NCBI RefSeq assembly: GCF_001983165.1
Contig: NZ_MNPU01000043.1
Coordinates: 1-46,837, forward strand
DNA: 46,837 bases
Reading direction: 5' to 3'
Source: Pseudomonas gessardii
GTDB lineage: Bacteria > Pseudomonadota > Gammaproteobacteria > Pseudomonadales > Pseudomonadaceae
Positions 40,104 to 46,837 of this stretch are shown here, piece after piece. Under the pieces are notes generated by a model. It did not search any database, was not told the origin of the DNA, and saw only the letters and a list, made by a program, of their open reading frames with translations. Position 1 is the first letter of the stretch. The number at the start of each line of letters is the position of its first letter. A program made the translations under genes and the position numbers.

Positions 40104-41783
40104 ATGCGTCTGAGTCTGAAGGCCAAAGTCCTGTCCCTCGCCGTACTGCCGGTGTTGTTGTTTGCCGTGGTCATCAGCCTGACCACCGTGTGGATCCTCA
40201 AGGAACAGGCGCGCACCGAGGTAGCCGAAACCCGCCAGCGCCTGCTCAACAACGCCAAGGCCACCCTGCAAAGTTATGTCGAAGTGGCGATGACCACCAT
40301 CAAGCCGCTGTACGACGCCGCCGCCCCTGGCGATACAGAGGCGCGGGCGCAAGTGGTCAAGCTGCTGTCCAATACCACCTACGGCAAGGACGGTTACTTC
40401 TTCGGCTACGACTCCGAGACTATTCGCCTGTTCAAGGGCAACAGCCCCGAAGGCGTAGGCAAGAGCTTCAAGGACAACCGCGACCCCAACGGCGTCTACG
40501 TCAACCGCGACCTGGTCAAGGTCGGCAAGGACGGTAGCCACTACCTGCAATACAGCTCGACCCAGCCGGGGCAAACCGAACTGGTGCCCAAGCTCGGCTA
40601 CACCGAATACCTGCCCAAGTGGGACATGGTGATCGGCACGTCAGTCAACCTCGACGGGATCGACGCCCTGGTCAGCGAAGTGGAAGCCAAGGTCAACGAG
40701 CGCATGGAAGGGGTGCTGTTGAGCATCGTTGGCATCGCGGCGGTGTTGCTGTTGCTGATCGCGGCAGTGGGCATGGTGCTGGCCAATGCCATCCTGCGGC
40801 CCTTGCACCTGATGAAGGTTAACCTCGATGACATCGCCGCCGGTGAGGGTGATTTGACCCGGCGCCTGGCCATCACCAGTCAGGACGAACTGGGTGAACT
40901 GGCGGGATCGTTCAACCGGTTTGTCGACAAGATCCACGGCCTGGTGCGCCAGATCACGGACATGACTGCGCAACTGACCGGGCTGGTCAGCCAGGTGTCC
41001 GAGCAGGCCCACCGTTCGGAACAGGCCATGGAACGCCAGCGCCAGGAAACCGACCAGGTGGCCACCGCGATCAATGAAATGTCATCCGCCGCCCATGAAG
41101 TGGCACGCAGTGCCCAGAGTGCGGCGGTGGCGGCGCAGCAGACCGACGCCGAAGGCCAGGCCGCCAAACGTGTGGTGGATGGCAGCATCGCGCAGATCCA
41201 TGCGCTGGTAAGTGATATCCGCAGCAGTGGCGTGTCCCTGGACAGCCTGCAACAGGACGTGTCGTCGATTGTCAGCGTACTCGGGGTGATCCGCTCGATT
41301 GCCGAGCAGACCAACCTGCTGGCGCTCAACGCCGCGATCGAAGCGGCCCGGGCCGGTGAGGCCGGGCGTGGGTTTGCGGTGGTGGCCGATGAAGTCCGCG
41401 CGCTGGCCAGCCGCACCCAGCAAAGCACCCAGGAAATCCAGGGCATGATCGACCGCCTGCAAAAGGGCACCGAGGCGGCCGTGGAATCCATGCGCCGCTC
41501 CAGCGATGCCGGCGACGGCACCTCGGCCCAGGCCAACGAGGCCGGGGCGTCCCTCGACACCATGGCGCAACTGATCGGCACCATTAACACCATGAACGCG
41601 CAGATCGCCAGCGCCGCCGAAGAGCAAACCGCCGTGGCTGAAGAGATCAACCGCAGCGTGCATCAGATTGCCGTGGCAGTGGACAGCGTGGCGGACGAGA
41701 CCCAGCAGGGCGCGCAGACCTCGCGCAGCCTGGCGGACCTGGGGCAGCGGTTGGGGCAGTTGGTGGGGCAGTTCAGGATCTGA
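40104..41783 (+). CDS. Methyl-accepting chemotaxis protein with sCache sensor
   Basis: 559 aa. TM1 is about 10-31 (VLSLAVLPVLLFAVVISLTTVWIL). The periplasmic region (32-195) has the sCache_2 signature: RQRLLNNAKATLQSYVEVAMTTIKPLYDAA, TYGKDGYFFGYDSETIRLFKGNSPEGVGKSFKDNRDPNGVYVNRDLVKVGKDGSHYLQYSST, PKLGYTEYLPKWDMVIGTSVNLDGID. TM2, a HAMP domain (RPLHLMKVNLDDIAAGEGDLTRRL) and the signalling tip (EQTNLLALNAAIEAARAGEAGRGFAVVADEVRALAS) follow. Such sensors often bind C2-C4 organic acids. Its last codons are duplicated downstream in a 110-bp repeat. Confidence 0.92.
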   Translation: MRLSLKAKVLSLAVLPVLLFAVVISLTTVWILKEQARTEVAETRQRLLNNAKATLQSYVEVAMTTIKPLYDAAAPGDTEARAQVVKLLSNTTYGKDGYFFGYDSETIRLFKGNSPEGVGKSFKDNRDPNGVYVNRDLVKVGKDGSHYLQYSSTQPGQTELVPKLGYTEYLPKWDMVIGTSVNLDGIDALVSEVEAKVNERMEGVLLSIVGIAAVLLLLIAAVGMVLANAILRPLHLMKVNLDDIAAGEGDLTRRLAITSQDELGELAGSFNRFVDKIHGLVRQITDMTAQLTGLVSQVSEQAHRSEQAMERQRQETDQVATAINEMSSAAHEVARSAQSAAVAAQQTDAEGQAAKRVVDGSIAQIHALVSDIRSSGVSLDSLQQDVSSIVSVLGVIRSIAEQTNLLALNAAIEAARAGEAGRGFAVVADEVRALASRTQQSTQEIQGMIDRLQKGTEAAVESMRRSSDAGDGTSAQANEAGASLDTMAQLIGTINTMNAQIASAAEEQTAVAEEINRSVHQIAVAVDSVADETQQGAQTSRSLADLGQRLGQLVGQFRI

Positions 41784-41980
41784 CCTGGCAATTGCGGTGC
41801 TGGTTCGGGTGCCATCGCAGGCAAGCCAGCTCCCACATTTGAATGTATTCACCGTTCAAAATATGGGAGCTGGTGGGGCAGTTCAGGCTCTGACCTGGCA
41901 ATTGCAGTGCTGGTTCTGGCCCCATCGCAGGCAAGCCCGCTCCCACATTTGATCGGTGAACACGGTCAAAATGTGGGAGT
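41761..41980 (+). repeat. 110-bp tandem duplication (gene end plus REP)
   Basis: Units 41761-41870 and 41871-41980 are close to identical over most of their length (TGGTGGGGCAGTTCAGG, then TCTGACCTGGCAATTGC). Unit 1 includes the last 22 bases of the chemoreceptor gene plus a REP. Unit 2 carries a non-functional copy of this gene end. Confidence 0.8.
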
Positions 41981-42001
41981 GGGCTTGCCCGCGATGGGGC
42001 C
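41918..42001. repeat. Paired inverted REP (REPIN-like)
   Basis: GGCCCCATCGCAGGCAAGCC... pairs with ...GGCTTGCCCGCGATGGGGCC around a central CACATTTTGA/AATGTG region, forming a long hairpin typical of Pseudomonas fluorescens REP doublets. It sits between the convergent chemoreceptor (+) and TrhP (-) genes and could act as a shared terminator. Confidence 0.8.
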
Positions 42002-42011
42002 CTAAAGGCCG

Positions 42012-43331
42012 CTACACATCCCGCATCAACAACCCAAACCCGATATCCATCTCCAGCGGCACCGGCACATACACCGTATGCCCATCCCCCGGTGCCACCT
42101 CAATCGCCTCACCCTTGGCGTTGTGCATCATCCCCAAATCAAAATGGAAATTCCCCGCCGGGGTCATCAATTCCAGGTGATTGCCCACGGCAAAGCGGTT
42201 CTTCACCTTGACCTCGGCCAGTTCGCCGCGTCGCTCCCCGGTCAACTCCCCGACAAACTGCTGGCGCTCGGAGACGGAGCTGCCGTTCTGGTAGTTCTGG
42301 TATTCGTCATGCACATGGCGGCGCAGGAAACCTTCGGTGTAGCCGCGCTGGGCCAGGGATTCGAGGTTGGTCATCAAGCCCCGGTCGAACGCGCGACCGG
42401 CCACCGCGTCATCAATGGCCTGGCGGTACACCTGGGTGGTGCGCGCCACATAAAAGTGGGATTTGGTGCGGCCTTCGATTTTCAGCGAGTGCACGCCCAT
42501 CTGTGTCAGGCGCTCCACATGCTGCACCGCCCGCAGGTCCTTGGCGTTCATGATGTAGGTGCCGTGCTCGTCCTCGAAGGCCGGCATCTGCTCATCCGGG
42601 CGGTTGGCCTCTTGCAGCAGGAACACTTGGTCGGTGGGCGCACCAAGGCCCAGGGTCGGCTCGGGCTGATACTGCTGGACGATATCGCCTACGGTGTTTT
42701 CGGCCGCCGGGGTGGCCTGGTATTTCCAGCGACAGGCGTTGGTGCAGGTGCCCTGGTTGGCATCGCGCTTGTTCATATACCCCGACAACAGGCAGCGCCC
42801 GGAATAGGCCATGCACAACGCGCCATGCACAAACACTTCCAGTTCCATGGCCGGCACGTGCTGGCGGATCTCGGCGATTTCTTCCAGGGACAGCTCCCGC
42901 GACAGGATGATCCGGCAGATGCCTTGCTGCTGCCAGAACTCGACGCTGGCCCAGTTCACCGTGTTGGCCTGCACCGACAGATGGATTGGCATCTGCGGGA
43001 AGTGCCGGCGCACCAGCATGATCAGGCCCGGATCGGACATGATCAGCGCGTCCGGCCCCATGGCGATCACCGGTTCCAGGTCCTTGAGAAAGGTTTTCAG
43101 CTTGGCATTGTGCGGCGCGATATTGACCACCACATAAAAACGCTTGCTTTGGGATTGCGCTTCGGCGATGCCCAGGGCCAGGTTGGCGTGGTCGAATTCA
43201 TTGTTGCGCACCCGCAGGCTGTAGCGCGGCTGGCCGGCGTAGACCGCATCGGCGCCGTAGGCAAAGGCATAGCGCATGTTTTTCAGGGTGCCGGCGGGGG
43301 CGAGCAATTCGGGGGCGAGGACAGGAGGCAT
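42012..43331 (-). CDS. yegQ: U32 family protein, tRNA hydroxylation (TrhP/YegQ-like)
   Basis: 439 aa. N-terminus APELLAPAGTLKNMRYAFAYGADAVYAGQPRYSLRVRNNEF is the U32 signature. The Cys-rich cluster HGALCMAYSGRCLLSGYMNKRDANQGTCTNACRWKY matches the iron-sulfur ligands of TrhP, which with prephenate-derived chemistry makes 5-hydroxyuridine in the tRNA wobble position. KIEGRTKSHFYVARTTQVYRQAID and a C-terminal beta-barrel (GNHLELMTPAGNFHF) complete it. Older annotation calls it a peptidase; no protease activity is needed. It is divergent from the next gene, with a short shared promoter region. Confidence 0.88.
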   Translation of the reverse strand: MPPVLAPELLAPAGTLKNMRYAFAYGADAVYAGQPRYSLRVRNNEFDHANLALGIAEAQSQSKRFYVVVNIAPHNAKLKTFLKDLEPVIAMGPDALIMSDPGLIMLVRRHFPQMPIHLSVQANTVNWASVEFWQQQGICRIILSRELSLEEIAEIRQHVPAMELEVFVHGALCMAYSGRCLLSGYMNKRDANQGTCTNACRWKYQATPAAENTVGDIVQQYQPEPTLGLGAPTDQVFLLQEANRPDEQMPAFEDEHGTYIMNAKDLRAVQHVERLTQMGVHSLKIEGRTKSHFYVARTTQVYRQAIDDAVAGRAFDRGLMTNLESLAQRGYTEGFLRRHVHDEYQNYQNGSSVSERQQFVGELTGERRGELAEVKVKNRFAVGNHLELMTPAGNFHFDLGMMHNAKGEAIEVAPGDGHTVYVPVPLEMDIGFGLLMRDV

Positions 43332-43451
43332 GGGGATTGGGGTCGCAAAAGGGCGGCAGGGTAGCCGAGCCGGGCCAGGCGGTTATTGATCTGGGTCTAC
43401 GCTGTAGAAATAAAGATGGCACTCGCCGGATACGCGGTGGACTAAGCAACA

Positions 43452-43475
43452 GGGCGCGCTGGGCGCCCGGCGTTT
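43452..43475 (+). other. GC hairpin with T-run upstream of the AI-2E family gene
   Basis: GGGCGC/GCGCCC with a 5-nt loop, followed by GG-CG and five T (43472-43476). It lies 20 bases before the start codon and could be an attenuator or a terminator. Confidence 0.35.
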
Positions 43476-43493
43476 TTCTGGCATGGATCGGAC

Positions 43494-44561
43494 ATGAACC
43501 AAACGAATCTGCAATTCAAAACCCTGCTGTTGCTGCTGGTCATGGTGACCCTCGCGTTCTTCTGGATCCTGTTGCCGTTCTATGGCGCGGTGTTCTGGGC
43601 GATCATCCTCGGGATCATCTTTGCGCCCATGCAGCGGCGCTTGCAGCTCAAGTTTGGCTGGAACCGCAACCTCACGTCGCTGTGCACCTTGATGGTGTGC
43701 CTGGTGATCGCGATTTTGCCGGTGATCATCACCAGCGCCTTGTTGGTGCAGGAGGGCGCGACGCTGTACAAGAACGTTGAAAGCGGCAGATTGGATGTGG
43801 CGGGCTACCTCGAACAATTCAAGAACTTCCTGCCACCGTACTTCCAGCACCTGCTGGACCGCTTCGGCATGGGCAACCTGGAAGGCCTGCGCGAGAAAAT
43901 CGTCAAGGGCGCGATGCAGGGTAGCCAGTTCTTTGCCAGCCAGGCATTCAGCTTTGGCCAGGGCACCTTTGATTTCCTGGTGAGCTTTTTCATCATGCTG
44001 TACTTGCTGTTCTTCCTGCTGCGCGACGGTCCCGACCTGGTGCGCAAAGTACGCACGGCGGTGCCGCTGGCCGAGCCGCAAAAGCGTCGCCTGCAGCTCA
44101 AGTTCAACCGCGTGGTGCGGGCGACCGTCAAGGGCAATGTGCTGGTGGCGGTGACCCAGGGCGCGTTGGGCGGCCTGATCTTCTGGTTCCTGGATATCCC
44201 CAGCGCGTTGCTCTGGGCGGTATTGATGGCGTTTCTGTCGTTGCTGCCGGCCGTGGGCGCAGGGATCGTGTGGGGGCCGGTGGCCGCCTACTTCCTGCTC
44301 AGCGGTTCGATCTGGCAAGGGGTGGTGCTGGCGTTGTTCGGGGTGTTTGTGATCGGCCTGGTGGACAACGTGTTGCGCCCGATCCTGGTGGGCAAAGACA
44401 CCAAAATGCCGGACTACCTGATCCTGATCTCGACCCTGGGCGGCCTGTCGGTCTTCGGCCTCAACGGTTTTGTCATCGGGCCGTTGATTGCCGCGCTGTT
44501 TATTTCCAGTTGGGCACTGTTTGTCGAAACCAAACCCCGAGTGCGCCTACCATTGCCCTAG
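43494..44561 (+). CDS. AI-2E/PerM family inner-membrane permease
   Basis: 355 aa, about eight membrane helices. The N-terminal pair (FKTLLLLLVMVTLAFFWILLPFYGAVFWAIILGIIFAPM), a long cytoplasmic/periplasmic loop, and the family core FIMLYLLFFLLRDGPDLVRKVRTAVPLAEPQKRRL, TVKGNVLVAVTQGALGGLIFWFLDIPSALLWAVLMAFLSLLPAVGAGIVWGPVAAYFL and NVLRPILVGKDTKMPDYLILISTLGGLSVFGLNGFVIGPLIAALFISSW are all present. Family members have been linked to AI-2 export, Na+/H+ exchange or unknown roles. Its 3' end overlaps the convergent small gene by 4 bases. Confidence 0.88.
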   Translation: MNQTNLQFKTLLLLLVMVTLAFFWILLPFYGAVFWAIILGIIFAPMQRRLQLKFGWNRNLTSLCTLMVCLVIAILPVIITSALLVQEGATLYKNVESGRLDVAGYLEQFKNFLPPYFQHLLDRFGMGNLEGLREKIVKGAMQGSQFFASQAFSFGQGTFDFLVSFFIMLYLLFFLLRDGPDLVRKVRTAVPLAEPQKRRLQLKFNRVVRATVKGNVLVAVTQGALGGLIFWFLDIPSALLWAVLMAFLSLLPAVGAGIVWGPVAAYFLLSGSIWQGVVLALFGVFVIGLVDNVLRPILVGKDTKMPDYLILISTLGGLSVFGLNGFVIGPLIAALFISSWALFVETKPRVRLPLP

Positions 44562-44737
44562 GCTGAGAAGCGGTGGGCCATCTTGCGTGACAGGGCCTGG
44601 GCATCGGGCAGCGACGTCAGGGGGCCGCTGATGGCTTCACCGTCGCGTACCAGGTACCAGCAGGCGAGCAAGCCGCGCTGGCGCAGGGGGACGGGGACGG
44701 CACTGCCGACGACGGACATGATCTGGATAGTGGGCAT
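44558..44737 (-). CDS. Conserved-looking small protein, 59 aa, function unknown
   Basis: The start at 44737 has GGAGGTC five bases upstream; a start four codons earlier (44749) is possible. The sequence MPTIQIMSVVGSAVPVPLRQRGLLACWYLVRDGEAISGPLTSLPDAQALSRKMAHRFSA has alternating beta strands then a helix, with no membrane segment or signal peptide. The strong ribosome-binding site is sequestered in a perfect 9-bp hairpin. No family recognised. It may form a transcript running from the 64-aa gene to its right. Confidence 0.6.
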   Translation of the reverse strand: MPTIQIMSVVGSAVPVPLRQRGLLACWYLVRDGEAISGPLTSLPDAQALSRKMAHRFSA

Positions 44738-44740
44738 ATC

Positions 44741-44763
44741 GACCTCCATTGCTGATGGAGGTC
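44741..44763 (-). promoter_or_regulatory. Hairpin hiding the Shine-Dalgarno of the 59-aa gene
   Basis: On the minus strand GACCTCCAT, loop CAGCA, ATGGAGGTC: a perfect 9-bp stem with the whole GGAGGT inside. The ATG follows three bases after the stem. Confidence 0.7.
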
Positions 44764-44847
44764 ACCTTACGGCGGGTTGGCGCCGAGGGAAAATCACCCT
44801 GCTCGATAGTCAACATCACTGCTATCGAGACTGCGCCGGCAGGGGGC

Positions 44848-45042
44848 TCAATCAACCACCTGGTCCAGCATGTTCAGCACTTCCTGCTCATTGAGCAGGC
44901 CCTTGCGGACCAGGTTTTCTGCCAGCAGCGCGAGAAACTTGGCGCTGCGATGGCCTTCCAGGTGCTTGAGCTCGGTCAGGGCGCTATAGACCTTGCTTGA
45001 CGTGCAGAGGCCGGCGGCACGGTGCGGGTTTTGTGTGGGCAT
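44848..45042 (-). CDS. Small host protein, 64 aa, function unknown
   Basis: The sequence MPTQNPHRAAGLCTSSKVYSALTELKHLEGHRSAKFLALLAENLVRKGLLNEQEVLNMLDQVVD is mainly helical (SKVYSALTELKHLEGHRSAKFLALLAENLVRKGLLNEQEVLNMLDQ), with an AAGGAC ribosome-binding site. The second half looks like a small helix-turn-helix or a docking domain. It sits upstream of the 59-aa gene in the same direction with a 110-base gap. I do not know its function; it is likely conserved in pseudomonads. Confidence 0.65.
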   Translation of the reverse strand: MPTQNPHRAAGLCTSSKVYSALTELKHLEGHRSAKFLALLAENLVRKGLLNEQEVLNMLDQVVD

Positions 45043-45231
45043 GCTGGGTCGTCCTTGTTGTTATGACCTGTTATAGGTGGACAGTTTCAATAGTGAGAGT
45101 GTTGCGTGACATAAACATGACAGCGCGGCCCCCGGTTGGGCAAGTGTACTTTGGCCTTAATCGTGTCAGATTCAGCAGCCAGCGTTGTCCCCATAACGAC
45201 TTTGGCGAGCGTTATCCAGACCGGGTCCATA

Positions 45232-45262
45232 AAAAAGCCCCGCCTGGTGTGGGGGGCTTTTT
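45232..45262. terminator. Bidirectional terminator
   Basis: AAAAAGCCCC (45232-45241) and GGGGCTTTTT (45253-45262) form a 10-bp stem with A and T ends. It terminates the minus-strand repeat protein gene on one side. Confidence 0.8.
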
Positions 45263-45271
45263 CTGCCGGGC

Positions 45272-45619
45272 TTACCAGCCGCGCCTGTAATAGCCGCGGG
45301 GCGGACCATAGTAGCCGCGTGGTGGCCCGTAATACACGGGCGCCGGGCGGTAATACACCGGCTGTTGCACATATACCGGCGCCGGCTGGTAATAGACCGG
45401 TGGAGGGGCGGCATACACCGGCGGTGGTTGGTAATACACCGGTTGTTGCTGCACATACACCGGCCGATCATGGCTGGCGATTACCGAGCCCACTACGGCT
45501 GCGCCGACCACCGCACCCAATACGGCCGGGCCACCCCAACCGCCACCATGGGCGAAGGCTTGGCTGGCTACAGCAAATGCACCGATCAGCAAGGCGATCC
45601 TGGGGATTTTACGCATCAT
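45272..45619 (-). CDS. Secreted Tyr/Pro-repeat protein with glycine-zipper segment
   Basis: 115 aa from the ATG at 45619 (GAGGAAAGACC upstream; a second ATG follows directly). Signal peptide MMRKIPRIALLIGAFAVASQAFA. A glycine-zipper-like stretch HGGGWGGPAVLGAVVGAAVVGSVIA follows. The C-terminal half is about ten units of PVYYQP/PVYVQQ/GYYGPPR (PVYVQQQPVYYQPPPVYAAPPPVYYQPAPVYVQQPVYYRPAP). This is low-complexity, Tyr-rich and may bind surfaces or crosslink. Small proteins of this kind occur in many Pseudomonas genomes. Function unknown. Confidence 0.75.
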   Translation of the reverse strand: MMRKIPRIALLIGAFAVASQAFAHGGGWGGPAVLGAVVGAAVVGSVIASHDRPVYVQQQPVYYQPPPVYAAPPPVYYQPAPVYVQQPVYYRPAPVYYGPPRGYYGPPRGYYRRGW

Positions 45620-45784
45620 GGTCTTTCCTCGGTTGGCCCCAGCGCTTGTGGTCTGCAATCAATAGACTCAAGGATTGTCGCGGGGATACTTTTAAGACAA
45701 CGTATTTCAGGAAAACAGCACCGCGACTCGGTAAAGGTTGTGTAAGGTCTGTACCGGTTTGCCTACTTGAAAAAGGAATCACCG

Positions 45785-46603
45785 ATGCTGATGAACCCCA
45801 ATAAAGATACCCAGTTGTGCATGTCGTTGTCGGCCCGCCCAGGCAATTTCGGCCTGCGATTTCATAACCATTTGTATGAGCAGTTGGGGCTGAACTTCTA
45901 CTACAAGGCCTTCAGCAGCCAGGACTTGAACGGCGCCGTGGCCGGGATCCGTGCATTGGGTATCCGGGGGTGTGGGGTGTCGATGCCGTTCAAGGAAGCC
46001 TGCATCGCACTGGTGGATGAACTCGACGACTCGGCCCGCGCCATCGCCTCGATCAACACCATCGTCAATACCGCCGGGCACCTCAAGGCCTACAACACCG
46101 ATTACATCGCCATCGAACAACTGCTGCAAAAACACGCGGTGCCCAAGGAGTCGACCTTCGCCCTGCACGGCAGCGGCGGCATGGCCAAGGCCGTGGCCAG
46201 CGCCTTGCGCGATGGTGGCTATGCCCATGGCCTGATCGTTGCGCGCAATGAAGCGGCGGGCCGGGCCCTGGCGCAGAACCTGGGTTATCAGTGGCAGGCG
46301 ACCTTGGGGGACGCGCGCCCGCAGATGCTGGTCAACGTGACGCCGATCGGCATGACCGGCGGCGCCCAGGCGCAGGACCTGGCATTCGAGGCCGACGCGA
46401 TTGAGGCGGCCGATACCGTGTTCGATGTGGTGGCGATCCCCGCCGAAACGCCGCTGATCGTGCGGGGTAGGGCCCAGGGCAAGCGGGTGATTACCGGGCT
46501 GGAAGTGATCGCGATCCAGGCCCTGGAGCAGTTCGTGCTGTACACCGGCATTCGGCCGACGGACGAGCAGTTCCAGAAGGCCGTGGATTTTGCCCGGCAG
46601 TAG
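45785..46603 (+). CDS. Shikimate dehydrogenase-like oxidoreductase (AroE paralogue)
   Basis: 272 aa from the ATG at 45785 (AAGGAAT upstream); a start two codons later is possible. The substrate domain has SLSARPGNFGLRFHNHLY, VSMPFKEA (Lys70, catalytic) and NTDYIA (Asp106). The Rossmann part has GSGGMAKAVASALRDGGY. It is shorter than, and differs from, canonical AroE in the first motif, like the SDH-L group. It probably reduces a shikimate- or quinate-like compound with NAD(P)H. A separate true aroE is expected elsewhere in the genome. Confidence 0.85.
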   Translation: MLMNPNKDTQLCMSLSARPGNFGLRFHNHLYEQLGLNFYYKAFSSQDLNGAVAGIRALGIRGCGVSMPFKEACIALVDELDDSARAIASINTIVNTAGHLKAYNTDYIAIEQLLQKHAVPKESTFALHGSGGMAKAVASALRDGGYAHGLIVARNEAAGRALAQNLGYQWQATLGDARPQMLVNVTPIGMTGGAQAQDLAFEADAIEAADTVFDVVAIPAETPLIVRGRAQGKRVITGLEVIAIQALEQFVLYTGIRPTDEQFQKAVDFARQ

Positions 46604-46613
46604 GGGCGCTCAA

Positions 46614-46654
46614 ATCAAAATGTGGGAGCGGGCTTGTGTGGGAGCGGGCTTGCC
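46614..46654. repeat. REP fragment with 16-bp internal tandem copy
   Basis: TGTGGGAGCGGGCTTG occurs at 46621-46636 and again at 46637-46652 without gap. The usual REP right part (GCCCGCGATGG) breaks off after GCCC, at the IS4-like element. Confidence 0.65.
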
Positions 46655-46664
46655 CTAATGCCAG

Positions 46665-46837
46665 TCAGTTAAGCCCTCCCGCTTTCTTTTTGGGGTATTT
46701 GACCGGCCTAGGCTTGACCACCCTGGGGTAACTTCGTTGACGCCTGGCAGGTAACATGAAGTGTTGAGCCTGAGTGCGCAGCTCTGCCAGCCGCTTAGGA
46801 ATCGTACCTGGCGTTTCCAGCGGACAGAAACGGAGTG
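46665..46837 (-). CDS. IS4-family transposase, C-terminal fragment (cut by window edge)
   Basis: Reading the minus strand from the window end gives ...RFCPLETPGTIPKRLAELRTQAQHFMLPARRQRSYPRVVKPRPVKYPKKKAGGLN and a TGA at 46667-46665. The very basic tail RRQRSYPRVVKPRPVKYPKK is typical of IS4-family transposases. The catalytic DDE part lies to the right. The element's end is probably at about 46655, inside the REP. The rest is outside the window. Confidence 0.7.
   Translation of the reverse strand, partial: LRFCPLETPGTIPKRLAELRTQAQHFMLPARRQRSYPRVVKPRPVKYPKKKAGGLN

Noticed and set aside
42078..43364. Long + frame (428 aa) opposite the U32 gene
   Set aside because: Antisense to a strongly conserved gene, no domain seen.

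Overview
The window is a piece of a Pseudomonas chromosome, most likely from the P. fluorescens group. The evidence is GC-rich codon use, Pseudomonas-type REP elements (the recurring core is GTGGGAGCGGGCTTGCC or its complement), and typical host families: a TAXI-TRAP transporter, chemoreceptors with FliA-type promoters, and PepSY/two-component genes. The left 28.5 kb is the late half of a lambda-like (siphovirus) prophage. The right 18 kb is ordinary chromosome. The window cuts a group II intron at its left edge and an IS4-family transposase gene at its right edge.

Prophage (about 125-28500). The order is: small orphan genes; two overlapping holin-like membrane proteins; small late genes including a proteasome/HslV-like Ntn hydrolase and a HExxH phage metallopeptidase; DUF2280 small terminase and TerL; portal, minor head protein, scaffold, major capsid, HeH/LEM protein, connectors and tail completion/terminator; tail tube with a BIG2 domain; tail chaperones joined by a lambda-type GGGAAAG -1 frameshift; a 1326-aa tape measure; distal tail, DUF1833, NlpC/P60 and tip protein J; a tail fibre with an S74 self-cleaving chaperone; an AT-rich, oppositely oriented O-acyltransferase (probable lysogenic-conversion gene); GH19 endolysin; nested Rz/Rz1 spanins; and a tyrosine integrase in opposite orientation at the right end. 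Immunity, replication and the left attachment site lie outside the window. The structural and lysis set looks intact.

Most late-gene joints are ATGA or TGATG overlaps. Several blocks start with a recurring module of a small GC hairpin, a T-run and GGAGAAA just before the start codon. This module stands before the tape measure, tail fibre and endolysin genes, and a related version precedes the tail tube.

Chromosome (about 28.75-46.8 kb). In order: a patatin-like phospholipase (-); a tightly overlapped operon of two paralogous PepSY proteins, an OmpR-type regulator and a histidine kinase; a TAXI-TRAP operon (binding protein, fused permease, DUF1850); a dCache chemoreceptor (-) with a FliA-type promoter; an NhaC-like antiporter; a second, sCache chemoreceptor whose own FliA-type promoter lies inside a hairpin that would hide its ribosome-binding site in read-through mRNA; a REP-containing 110-bp tandem duplication; the U32 tRNA-hydroxylation protein TrhP/YegQ (-); an AI-2E/PerM-type permease; two conserved small proteins (-), one with a sequestered Shine-Dalgarno; a Tyr/Pro-repeat surface or periplasmic protein (-); a shikimate dehydrogenase-like enzyme; and a REP broken by an IS4-type element.

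All functional assignments come from reading motifs and family resemblance. No database search was run.
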